A DNA stretch of 10,609 nt from Planctomycetaceae bacterium (lineage in GTDB: Bacteria; Planctomycetota; Planctomycetia; Pirellulales; Thermoguttaceae): NCBI GenBank assembly GCA_031274385.1, contig JAISQH010000130.1, positions 1-10,609 on the forward strand, in the 5' to 3' direction. Shown one piece after another: positions 1-5,997 of this stretch (positions are counted from its first letter, which is position 1; each line of letters starts with the position of its first letter). A program made the position numbers and the translations under genes. The notes under the pieces were generated by a model. It ran no database searches and was not told the DNA's origin. It worked only from the letters and a program-made list of their open reading frames with translations.

Positions 1-1
1 A

Positions 2-2389
2 TTGCTTCCGGTTGATCCGTTTGAACCTCGTCCGGTTGTCAACGAATTTGCCGCAAGCGAACCGAAAACAGAGCCGGTTCTTACGCCGACAACTTCGGCA
101 ACGCCGCCGGTTGCGCCGGGCAACAGCGATCCTTTTGTTCGTGCCGCCGCAACCCCCAACGAATCCGCTCCGGCAGCCGTTCCGACCAATTTCGGTTTCG
201 CAACACCCGACACAAAACCGCCGGCTCCAGAGTTGGCGGTTTCGGAATCAACTCTTTCGGAACCGCTTTCTTTTAACGAAACAGCGTCAACCAAACCAAT
301 AGAAGAAATGACCGTTTTGCCTATTCTTCCGAAAGAATCGGAATCAACTGCAATTCCGTTTGTTTCCGGTTCGGTTCCGGCGGTTTCAACTCCGCCCAAT
401 CCGCTTCGCCATGAAACCGGACAACCGGCAACGGATACAATACAGACAAAGATTGAATTACCTAAAATTGACGCAGTGCAAACGAAGACGGAACAATCAA
501 TGATTGTTGTTTCCGATGACTCTCCTAAAGTTATCGGGGAATCCCACGAGGTTCACGGTGAAGTCAACGAGGTTCGCGGGGAAGTCAACGAGGTTCGCGG
601 GGAAGTCCACGAGGTTCACGGTGAAGTCCACGAGATTCGCGGGGACGTCCACGAGGTTCGCGGGGACGTCCACGAGGTTCGCGGGGAAGTCAACGAGGTT
701 CACGGTGAAGTCCACGAGGTTCGCGGGGAATCCCACGAGGTTCGCGGGGGAGTCCCCGAAGTTCTTGGGGACGCCCCTGAAATTTCCATTGATTCCAATA
801 ATTCCAATAATAAAGCCTCTTCAATGGTTCCAATCAATACGGAGCCAACTACTGAAATTGCCCGGCTCAATACGGAGTTGCACGGGGTTGATGCGGCACG
901 GGCGAATGTTGAACCGGCGGAAGTTGAGGCGGTACGAACCAAGATTGAATTGCCGGAAACAGACACGGCGCAACCGGTTTCAAAGAATCAACCGTTTGAT
1001 CCGATCGCGGTTAATGGCGAGTTGTTTGTTGATTGGCAAAAACCGAAATTGCTCCTCGTCTTTACCGGTTTTATGAATGGTTATGTCGAGCCTTGCGGTT
1101 GCGCCGGTTTGGAGCAAATGAAAGGCGGTTTGAGTCGGCGTTACACGTTTTTCAAGGAACTGGAAGAGAAAAAGGGTTGGTCGGTTCTTCCGATTGACGC
1201 CGGTAATCTTAACAAAGGTTTTGGGCGTCAGGAAGAATTGAAGTTCAATTTTGTCATCGACGAAGCACTCCGGCTGATGAAATATCAGGCAACCGGTATC
1301 GGTGACCGAGAACTTCTTTTGCCAACAGACGCTTTGATTTTGTATTTTGTCGATGTGCCGGGTATTCCGCGCCGTTACACTTCGGCTAACGTGGCAATTA
1401 TGCAATTTGACCCCGATTTTACGGCTCCGTACCGTGTTTTTGAACAAAACGGAATCAAAGTCGGTGTTACTTCGGTTATCGGTCAGTCGTTGCTCAAGGA
1501 TGTCAACAACAACGACATCCAACACGATGACGCAATCAAACGGTTAAAGGAGATTTTGCCGCAGTTTGCTGCGGAAAAATGTGACAAGCGGGTTTTAATC
1601 ATTCACGGTTCGGGCGAGGAAACGAAACGGATTGTCAAGGCGGTGCCGGGTCAGTTCGATTATATTATTCCGAGCGACACTCCGGCAGAACCGCCGTTCC
1701 GACCAAACTGGATCGAAAACAGCATGTTGGTTGAAGTCGGCGAAAAAGGAAAATTTGCGGTTGCAATCGGGCTTTACGACGACCCGAACCAACCCTACCG
1801 TTATCAGCGTGTTCCGCTGGATTCCCGATTTGAAAATTCAAAAACCATTGTCGCGTTGATGCAGCTCTATCAGGAACAACTTCGGGAGACCGGTTTTCAA
1901 GGGCTTGGTATTAAACCGATTCCGAATCGCCGTGCCGCTGAAACCGGTCATTATCTCGGTTCAAAATCGTGTGCGGATTGCCATGAGTTATCGTTCCGAG
2001 TCTGGAAGAAATCGCGGCACGCAACAGCGTGGCGTTCGCTGGCGGAAACTTCAAAGCCGTCACGGACTTTTGACCCCGAATGTATTGCCTGTCATGTCGT
2101 TGGTTGGAATCCGGCGGAGTTTTTACCCTACGAACACGGATTTATGGGCGAAAAGGAAACGCCGCAACTTCTCGATGTCGGCTGCGAATCCTGTCACGGT
2201 CCCGGCGAAAACCATATTCAAGCGGAACAAGGTTCGGATGCGGCGTTTCAGGAAAAACTTCGTAAGTCGATGCGATTACCGCTCAATACCGCCAAAAAGG
2301 TTTGCCTTCAATGCCATGACGGTGACAACTCGCCCCATTTCGACTTCGATACCTATTGGTCTAAAATTGTCCACAAAGAGGAGGAGTAA
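2..2389 (+). CDS. Secreted multidomain tetrahaem cytochrome c (c554-like) with degenerate 5'-nucleotidase-like domain; 5' partial
   Basis: At least 795 codons are open from the window edge, so the true start and any signal peptide lie upstream; TTG at base 2 is just the first readable codon. Numbering from there, residues 1-348 are Pro/Thr/Glu/Val-rich linker, including twelve heptapeptides (179-262). Residues about 349-640 resemble the calcineurin-like/5'-nucleotidase (UshA-type) fold: strand LLLVFTGF, then EPCGC with Cys365 and Cys367 followed by a GGLSRR motif, then DAGN, GIGDREL, SANV and IIHGSGEE. Most metal ligands of active members look replaced, so catalysis is doubtful. The C-terminus has four CxxCH haem sites (Cys657, 694, 728, 768) arranged as in cytochrome c554-type domains. 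CxxCH haem attachment requires export. Inferred role: periplasmic or surface electron transfer. Family-level assignment is firm; substrate and partners are unknown. Confidence 0.85.
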   Translation: MLPVDPFEPRPVVNEFAASEPKTEPVLTPTTSATPPVAPGNSDPFVRAAATPNESAPAAVPTNFGFATPDTKPPAPELAVSESTLSEPLSFNETASTKPIEEMTVLPILPKESESTAIPFVSGSVPAVSTPPNPLRHETGQPATDTIQTKIELPKIDAVQTKTEQSMIVVSDDSPKVIGESHEVHGEVNEVRGEVNEVRGEVHEVHGEVHEIRGDVHEVRGDVHEVRGEVNEVHGEVHEVRGESHEVRGGVPEVLGDAPEISIDSNNSNNKASSMVPINTEPTTEIARLNTELHGVDAARANVEPAEVEAVRTKIELPETDTAQPVSKNQPFDPIAVNGELFVDWQKPKLLLVFTGFMNGYVEPCGCAGLEQMKGGLSRRYTFFKELEEKKGWSVLPIDAGNLNKGFGRQEELKFNFVIDEALRLMKYQATGIGDRELLLPTDALILYFVDVPGIPRRYTSANVAIMQFDPDFTAPYRVFEQNGIKVGVTSVIGQSLLKDVNNNDIQHDDAIKRLKEILPQFAAEKCDKRVLIIHGSGEETKRIVKAVPGQFDYIIPSDTPAEPPFRPNWIENSMLVEVGEKGKFAVAIGLYDDPNQPYRYQRVPLDSRFENSKTIVALMQLYQEQLRETGFQGLGIKPIPNRRAAETGHYLGSKSCADCHELSFRVWKKSRHATAWRSLAETSKPSRTFDPECIACHVVGWNPAEFLPYEHGFMGEKETPQLLDVGCESCHGPGENHIQAEQGSDAAFQEKLRKSMRLPLNTAKKVCLQCHDGDNSPHFDFDTYWSKIVHKEEE
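536..787 (+). repeat. Twelve in-frame 21-bp tandem repeats (heptapeptide GEVHEVR type)
   Basis: Twelve consecutive units of exactly 21 bp encode heptapeptides of the form G-(E/D)-V-(H/N)-E-V-(R/H), residues 179-262 of the cytochrome gene product. The central units are almost identical in DNA, differing mainly at the His/Asn and Arg/His codons. The last two units, GGVPEVL and GDAPEIS, are diverged. A related stretch containing TKIELP occurs on both sides of the array, suggesting an older duplication around it. The peptide is acidic, with alternating hydrophobic residues, and probably forms a flexible or extended spacer. Confidence 0.95.
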
Positions 2390-2444
2390 TTCGTTTTTAA
2401 AATTTTCGGCGAAAGAGTGGACTGGTTCTAAAACCATGACCCGC

Positions 2445-2450
2445 TATAAT
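2445..2450 (+). promoter_or_regulatory. Possible -10 box for the membrane-protein gene
   Basis: A perfect TATAAT lies 44 bases before the ATG at 2495, inside the 105-bp gap after the cytochrome stop. The hexamer 17 bases upstream (CTGGTT) is a poor match to a -35 box. It could allow transcription of the downstream gene independently of the cytochrome gene, but a single hexamer is weak evidence. Confidence 0.3.
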
Positions 2451-2494
2451 GATTCCCGGATTTGGCAAAAAAATGATTTACTGCGTCTTTTACT

Positions 2495-3508
2495 ATGATT
2501 CAAACCATTAAAAAAACCTCCCTCTTTTGTCTTAAATTGGCGTTAATATTGGGGATATTCGGATTTCTCTTTTGGAATGCCGCCAAGGCGACGGATGCTA
2601 ATGGGAAAAATGTTTTTCAACTCTTGTGGGAATTACCTAAACGTTTTGATTTACTGGGAGCCGCTTTTTTCGTCCAACTTTTTGCTGTTTCCGTTACTAT
2701 TTGGCGTTGGCGTTGGTTGGTTCAGACGCTTGGCTTGGTTCTTTCGGTCAAAGACGCTTTTCGGCTCGGCTTTCTCGGTTTAATGCTCAATCTCGCCCCA
2801 ATGGGAATTGTCGGAGGCGATCTGATCAAAAGTTATCTGATTGCGAAAAAGAACCCCGATTATATGTCGCAAGCTGTTGCCAGTGTGATTGTTGATCGGA
2901 TTATCGGGTTGCTTGTCATGTTTCTGTGCGGTTCCATCTTCGTTTGCTTAACCGGCTTCGCTTTTCGTCAAGAAGTTTTAGCCCGAACCTTTTCACAAAT
3001 CGTTTTCACGTTAACTGTTGCCGGTTACGTTTGTGTCGGCATCGTTTTTCTCCCGTTTTTCTCCAAAGGTCATGTCGAACGCCTCCTGACAAAAATTCCG
3101 TTTTGCGGTACCATGCTTAGTAAACTGGTTCGGTCTTTTCTGCTTTACCGTCATCACAAAATTTGTTTGTTAAAGGCGTTTGCGATTACGTTCCTTGTTC
3201 ATATTCCGTTTGGTATTTCGCTTTATCTGATTGCCAAGGGTCTTTTCGGTTCGGTTCCGAGTCTGACCGATCACATCATGCTCTACAATGTTGTCAATTT
3301 AACCGCCATGATACCGCTGGCGGCGGGACCGTTTGAGTTTGTTCTGGAACAGATTTATCCGCTTTTTTCCGTAGAAGGAATCAGAATGGGAGTTGGAATT
3401 GGTTTGGTTATTGCGTTGTGCTACCGTTTCGTCTCTATTCTTGCCGCCGGTCTCGGCATCGTCTATTACCTCTCGTCCAGAGACGAAATCCGGGAGGTTG
3501 CCGGCTAA
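2495..3508 (+). CDS. LPG synthase TM-region/UPF0104 (YbhN/AglD-type) integral membrane protein
   Basis: A 337-residue, strongly hydrophobic protein with about eight predicted membrane segments (roughly 9-31, 50-70, 88-105, 130-155, 165-190, 224-246, 262-285, 296-325). Family-typical motifs are RWRWLV in the second segment, GGDLIKSYLIAK (Gly107-Gly108-Asp109), VDRIIGLL (from Val133) and PLAAGPFEF (from Pro274; other members have P-x-x-G-x-x-E). Length fits stand-alone members without the C-terminal aminoacyl-transferase domain of MprF, so lysyl-PG synthesis itself is not supported. Relatives are proposed to handle or flip lipids or polyprenyl-linked substrates; the role here is inferred only at that level. 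ATG 2495 is preceded by no clear Shine-Dalgarno. It sits 105 bp after the cytochrome gene in the same direction, so co-transcription is possible. Confidence 0.85.
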   Translation: MIQTIKKTSLFCLKLALILGIFGFLFWNAAKATDANGKNVFQLLWELPKRFDLLGAAFFVQLFAVSVTIWRWRWLVQTLGLVLSVKDAFRLGFLGLMLNLAPMGIVGGDLIKSYLIAKKNPDYMSQAVASVIVDRIIGLLVMFLCGSIFVCLTGFAFRQEVLARTFSQIVFTLTVAGYVCVGIVFLPFFSKGHVERLLTKIPFCGTMLSKLVRSFLLYRHHKICLLKAFAITFLVHIPFGISLYLIAKGLFGSVPSLTDHIMLYNVVNLTAMIPLAAGPFEFVLEQIYPLFSVEGIRMGVGIGLVIALCYRFVSILAAGLGIVYYLSSRDEIREVAG

Positions 3509-3527
3509 CGGTCTGTTTTCGCTTTCG

Positions 3528-3555
3528 CGTTGCATCTGCGCGCAAAGACGCAACG
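3528..3555. repeat. Small hairpin containing a CGCAAAGACGCAACG-type motif
   Basis: Ten-base arms CGTTGCATCT (3528-3537) and AGACGCAACG (3546-3555) pair with one mismatch around an 8-base GC-rich loop. No T-run follows on either strand, so it is not a standard terminator, although it lies just after the membrane-protein stop at 3508. The GCAAAGACGCAA core resembles short dispersed elements known from several bacterial genomes; that this one is dispersed is inference. Confidence 0.5.
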
Positions 3556-3644
3556 AGTTAAACGGATACTCATTGCGTCCTGTATATTCTTTACACATGA
3601 ATTTTCGGGTTCCTTTTTTCTTTTTGACTCCAACGGGGGTAAAA

Positions 3645-3917
3645 ATGACTTATTTGGAGCCAAAAATAATTCATTCGGGGAAAAAAATGACTTATTTGGA
3701 GCCAAAAGTAGGACAATATGAGCCAAAAGTAGGACAATATGAGACAAAAGTAAGACAATATGAGACAAAAGTAGGACAATATAAGTCAAAAGTAGGACAA
3801 TATGATCCAAAAGTAAGACAATATGATCCAAAAGTAGGACAATATGAACCAAAAGTAAGACAATATGAACCAAAAGTAAGACAGAACGGGTTAAAAGTGA
3901 GACAACACATCGCGTTT
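3645..3917. repeat. 21-bp tandem repeat array, about 13 units
   Basis: Consensus unit GTAGGACAATATGAGCCAAAA (written here as GTAGGACAAT then ATGAGCCAAAA). Units from 3708 to 3875 are nearly identical. Units before 3708 and after 3876 keep the 21-bp register but are diverged; two of the early ones, 3645-3665 and 3687-3707, are identical to each other. GGA and AGA alternate between units 8 and 11 (3792-3875), while the fifth codon changes in pairs (GAT, GAT, GAA, GAA), suggesting an additional 42-bp duplication step. There are no unique spacers, so this is not CRISPR. A 21-bp period equals two DNA helical turns. Confidence 0.95.
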
Positions 3918-3947
3918 TTAGAACAAAACGAGTCTGGTTGTCAATAA
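3645..3947 (+). CDS. Possible 100-residue heptad-repeat protein of unknown function
   Basis: ATG 3645 opens a frame of 100 codons ending at TAA 3945-3947, with GGGGG at 3635-3639 as a possible ribosome site. The product is nearly all heptapeptides: two MTYLEPK copies with a diverged unit between, then units of the form V-(G/R)-Q-Y-(E/D)-(P/T)-K, ending in a non-repeat tail with one Cys. The fifth codon varies GAG/GAT/GAA, keeping an acidic residue in all but one regular unit, which hints at coding. Against this, any 21-bp array without indels tends to leave several frames open on both strands, and much of the other variation changes the amino acid (GGA/AGA; CCA/ACA/TCA). No signal peptide, membrane segment or known domain is seen. 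It could equally be a non-coding repeat array. Confidence 0.35.
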   Translation: MTYLEPKIIHSGKKMTYLEPKVGQYEPKVGQYETKVRQYETKVGQYKSKVGQYDPKVRQYDPKVGQYEPKVRQYEPKVRQNGLKVRQHIAFLEQNESGCQ

Positions 3948-4065
3948 ATAGAGGCTTTTTTTGTTCACCATAGAGTCAAACTGCAAAATTTAAGAGGAGT
4001 TGTGTCGTACCAGGTTCTCTCCTTGTTCATGCTGTTTTTTACCAAAGTCATATACAGGAAAATAA

Positions 4066-4108
4066 GGAAAGGTAAAGGAAGAATATTCCAAACTTCCCTT
4101 ACCTTTCT
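4066..4108. repeat. Inverted repeat, 16-bp arms
   Basis: Arm GGAAAGGTAAAGGAAG (4066-4081) pairs with CTTCCCTTACCTTTCT (4093-4108), with mismatches only at the outer ends and one internal position, around an 11-base loop. No T-run follows on the plus strand. The arms are purine-rich against pyrimidine-rich. It may be part of the same unit as the larger fold-back 70 bp to the right, but no sequence is clearly shared beyond a short purine-rich motif. Confidence 0.7.
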
Positions 4109-4177
4109 GTGAATGATTCCCCCCAATATACTCATTCCATTTTAGTTTTCGTTTTTCTTTTTTTCCCGTTCCATTTT

Positions 4178-4300
4178 TGGAGTTTATTTTAGGAATGGTA
4201 GGCAACCTCTCTCCGAGATATTTGGTAAATAGCGTCGACATACTCGCCGACGCTATTTACCAAATGGCTACGGAGAGCGATCGCCTACCTGATGACTCCA
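4178..4300. repeat. Long fold-back element (MITE-like or structured RNA), 123 bp
   Basis: The core is a perfect 18-bp inverted repeat: ATTTGGTAAATAGCGTCG (4220-4237) and its exact complement (4248-4265) around a 10-base loop. Pairing resumes outward in register: CTCTCCG (4209-4215) with CGGAGAG (4271-4277), GGTAGGC (4197-4203) with GCCTACC (4283-4289), and TGGAGT (4178-4183) with ACTCCA (4295-4300). The outermost pairing continues imperfectly into T-rich and A-rich flanks. There is no transposase and no clear target-site duplication. Such a nested cruciform fits a small non-autonomous mobile element, or a very stable RNA hairpin on either strand. No T-run follows, so it is not a standard terminator for the gspG transcript. 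Confidence 0.85.
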
Positions 4301-4394
4301 TAAAGGGGAAAAAGAAAACCAAATATTCAAGTGAAAAAAGTATAACAATCAAGCAATACAAATGAGAGAACTTGGTACGAGGCGTTTCTTTTGT

Positions 4395-4856
4395 TCAATT
4401 CTTTGTCCAGTTCCCGATGTCGTCTTCGGTTCCATCAGTACCATCAGGTCCGAGCGACCAGACATCGAACCCATCCCTTGTGCGACTTCCCGGACAAACA
4501 TACTGATAGGGACTGCCCCAAGGGTCTTCTGTTGCGGCACTGTCTTTCAGATAGGGACCGCTCCATTTTGCCGGATTCGCAAGATCAGACGGAGGATTGA
4601 GCAATGCGTTAAGACCTTGCTCTGTTGTCGGAAAACGCCCAACATGAGCCTGATAAAGCTCAATGGCTGTCGATAACGCTTTAACATAAAGAGCAGTCTG
4701 ATCAATCTTTGCCTTTTCTCGTGTACTTTGATAAGCAATCACCGCAGTTGATGCCAAAGCAAGGAGAATAAAAAGAACAACAAGAACTTCCATCAAAGTA
4801 AAACCTCGCGGAGTTCCGGCACGGTAACGAATTGTTTTTGTAGGGGATTGTCGCAT
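4395..4856 (-). CDS. gspG: GspG-type major pseudopilin of a type II secretion system
   Basis: A 153-residue prepilin-like protein. Residues 1-18 form a positively charged leader ending PRG, with the prepilin peptidase site G18/F19 followed by TLMEVLVVLFILLALA; the conserved Glu23 is at +5. The N-terminal hydrophobic helix is followed by the GspG pattern: TEQGLNALL, GPYL, DPWG (from Asp111), PYQY, then a C-terminal acidic loop FDVWSLGPDG and DDIGNW (residues 130-150) matching the calcium-binding loop of GspG. Length is typical. It would be the main subunit of the periplasmic pseudopilus. Start ATG 4856 has AAGGA at 4868-4864, seven bases away. It is divergent from the Cys-rich gene, and no gspD/E/F or minor pseudopilin is in the window. 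Planctomycetes carry many isolated pilin-like genes, so membership of a full secretion machine is inferred. Confidence 0.9.
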   Translation of the reverse strand: MRQSPTKTIRYRAGTPRGFTLMEVLVVLFILLALASTAVIAYQSTREKAKIDQTALYVKALSTAIELYQAHVGRFPTTEQGLNALLNPPSDLANPAKWSGPYLKDSAATEDPWGSPYQYVCPGSRTRDGFDVWSLGPDGTDGTEDDIGNWTKN

Positions 4857-4887
4857 GGCAGTTTCCTTTCGGGTTAATGCTCGGCTC

Positions 4888-4905
4888 CTGTCCTGATCAG
4901 AACAG
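4888..4905. promoter_or_regulatory. Near-perfect 18-bp palindrome upstream of gspG, candidate operator
   Basis: CTGTCCTGATCAGAACAG pairs with itself at eight of nine positions. It lies 31 bp before the gspG start and just beyond its ribosome site, where a repressor could block initiation or a leader hairpin could form. The outer CTGT/ACAG resembles the ends of the E. coli LexA box, but the 10-base interior (E. coli has 8) and the different SOS boxes of other phyla make that identity unlikely. Confidence 0.4.
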
Positions 4906-4973
4906 AAATTCGTAAATTTTTACAATTTTGGATTTGGATATTGTCGGGTGATTGACCGTTTCTTTGCAGTTCC

Positions 4974-5005
4974 GATTCATTCAGTAATTGATTCATTCAG
5001 TAATT
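4974..5005. repeat. Exact 16-bp tandem duplication
   Basis: GATTCATTCAGTAATT occurs twice head to tail (4974-4989 and 4990-5005) without a mismatch, about 120-150 bp upstream of the gspG start. It may be a recent slippage duplication or a pair of direct binding sites spaced about 1.5 helical turns apart. Confidence 0.9.
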
Positions 5006-5437
5006 AAAATTCTCTTTTTCTGAAATTTTAGCAAAGTATAACAGTTCATCGAAAAACGATAAAGACGTTTCAGCCAATTCACCCGATTTTTACCAAAAGA
5101 TATTAAACGAAAACCAAAGTACTTTGTTCCTAAAAAAAACAAAATAACAAAACGATCCACATATTTTAAAGAGTGTTCTTAACCTATCCGATCAAAATGT
5201 TGTGTATTTCCCTGTTTTGTTTTTCGGCTGGGATCCTTTTCGCCTTACTTTATTGAAAACAATATCAAAGAAGTTGTGGTGAATCGGAAGAAACGGAAAA
5301 AGAGTTATATTCGGAATTTCGTTGGGTGTCACTGATTTTTTTCGGGTGGTTATCCGATAGATGGTGATAAGTGTAGTAAAAGGGCATTTGTTGCCAAAAT
5401 ATTCAATTTCCCCAAAACCGTATAAAGGAGAATTGTG

Positions 5438-5926
5438 ATGAAACGTCAAGTTATTCTGTCTGTGTTGGCCGCAATTGCCATTTTCGCGGTTACCACGACT
5501 GCCGAAGCCGGCATGTTTGGACGCCTCCACGTACTTCGTGGTTGTGCTCCGTGCGAACCGGCTGCTGTTTGTGAACCTTGTGAACCGGTCGCCGAACCTT
5601 GCGAACCGGTCTGTGAACCCTGTGCTGACTTTTGCAGTCCTGCACCTTTTCGCCCGTTCGGCGGATTCTTTTTGAATCTGAAGGCGAAATTGGCAGCACA
5701 TCACGCCTGCGCCCCCGAATGCCAGCCGTGCGAACCCATTGCAGAACCGTGTGAACCGATTGCGGAACCCTGTGCCAGCCCCTGTGGTCATGGACAATTC
5801 CTGCCGTTCGGCGGATTCTTCCTGAGTCTCAAAGCAAAATTAGCGGCTCATCACAGCTGCAATCCTTGCGAGGAAGTTTCCTGCCAGCCGTGCGAACCGG
5901 TTGAAGCGTGCCAGCCCTGCAAATAA
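5438..5926 (+). CDS. Secreted Cys/Pro/Glu-rich two-repeat protein, possible envelope structural protein
   Basis: The 162-residue product starts with a clear Sec signal peptide (MKRQ, hydrophobic 5-18, likely cleavage AEA24/G25). ATG 5438 is preferred over GTG 5435 because AAGGAG (5425-5430) is then seven bases away. The mature part has 20 cysteines in 138 residues, mostly in CEPC, CQPC and AEPCEP motifs, in two modules. Each module has a Cys-rich stretch followed by PFGGFF-L-x-LKAKLAAHH (residues 73-89 and 123-139), a short amphipathic cationic segment. No CxxCH haem motif occurs. Planctomycete cell walls have been described as protein-rich with high Cys and Pro content, so a disulfide-linked envelope role is a reasonable inference; metal binding is an alternative. 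It has its own terminator and is probably monocistronic. I do not recognise a named family. Confidence 0.85.
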   Translation: MKRQVILSVLAAIAIFAVTTTAEAGMFGRLHVLRGCAPCEPAAVCEPCEPVAEPCEPVCEPCADFCSPAPFRPFGGFFLNLKAKLAAHHACAPECQPCEPIAEPCEPIAEPCASPCGHGQFLPFGGFFLSLKAKLAAHHSCNPCEEVSCQPCEPVEACQPCK

Positions 5927-5967
5927 AAGGCTTTGTCGATCTTACGACAATCAAAATATCAGAAAAG

Positions 5968-5997
5968 ACCTACGGAAGTTTTCCGTAGGTTTTTTTT
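5968..5997 (+). terminator. Intrinsic terminator of the Cys-rich gene
   Basis: Perfect 10-bp arms ACCTACGGAA (5968-5977) and TTCCGTAGGT (5981-5990) enclose a 3-base loop and are followed directly by seven T (5991-5997). It lies 41 bp after the stop codon. On the minus strand the stem is followed by CTTTTC, so it might also act weakly leftward. Confidence 0.92.

Larger units (their letters stand above)
3948..4394. other. Gene-free, hairpin-rich intergenic region
   Basis: No supported gene lies between the repeat array and the convergent gspG stop. The region starts with a short T7 run (3957-3963) that could weakly terminate rightward transcription. It contains a near-perfect hairpin at 4066-4108 and a large fold-back at 4178-4300, each listed separately. 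The short frames crossing it (3990-4241 minus, 4177-4365 plus) have no ribosome site or recognisable sequence and simply run through the inverted repeats. Composition is A/T-rich with purine and pyrimidine runs around 4050-4080 and 4141-4170. Confidence 0.6.
4857..5437. other. Divergent AT-rich intergenic region between gspG and the Cys-rich gene
   Basis: These 581 bp must hold the control regions of both divergent genes. Visible elements are the gspG ribosome site, an 18-bp near-palindrome (4888-4905), an exact 16-bp tandem duplication (4974-5005) and a perfect 12-bp palindrome CAAAGTACTTTG (5115-5126). A strong ribosome site AAGGAG for the Cys-rich gene lies at 5425-5430. I could not place a convincing -35/-10 pair for either gene. 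A minus-strand open frame entering from 5797 is the shadow of the Cys-rich gene plus spacer and is not supported. Confidence 0.6.

Noticed and set aside
497..966. Open frames on both strands across the cytochrome heptad array
   Set aside because: Shadows of the repeat; the plus-strand main frame continues into conserved domains with haem motifs.
3505..3910. Minus-strand frames through the 21-bp array giving hydrophobic repeats (IVLLL or SYFCLIL type)
   Set aside because: They are by-products of a stop-free 21-bp repeat read in other frames; no ribosome site or flanking coding sequence supports them.
3645..3917. CRISPR array
   Set aside because: Units abut directly with a 21-bp period and no unique spacers; no cas gene is nearby.
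3990..4241. Minus-strand 83-codon frame
   Set aside because: It runs through two inverted repeats, has low-complexity Lys-rich content and no ribosome site or homology I can recognise.
4178..4300. Integron attC site or intrinsic terminator
   Set aside because: No GTTRRRY/RYYYAAC core sites and no T-run after the stem on either strand.
4888..4905. E. coli-type LexA box
   Set aside because: The CTGT and ACAG ends are separated by 10 bases instead of 8 and gspG is not an SOS gene; kept only as a generic palindrome.
5192..5797. Minus-strand 201-codon frame opposite the Cys-rich gene
   Set aside because: It is the reverse shadow of the repetitive Cys-rich coding sequence plus spacer; the plus-strand gene has signal peptide, ribosome site and terminator.
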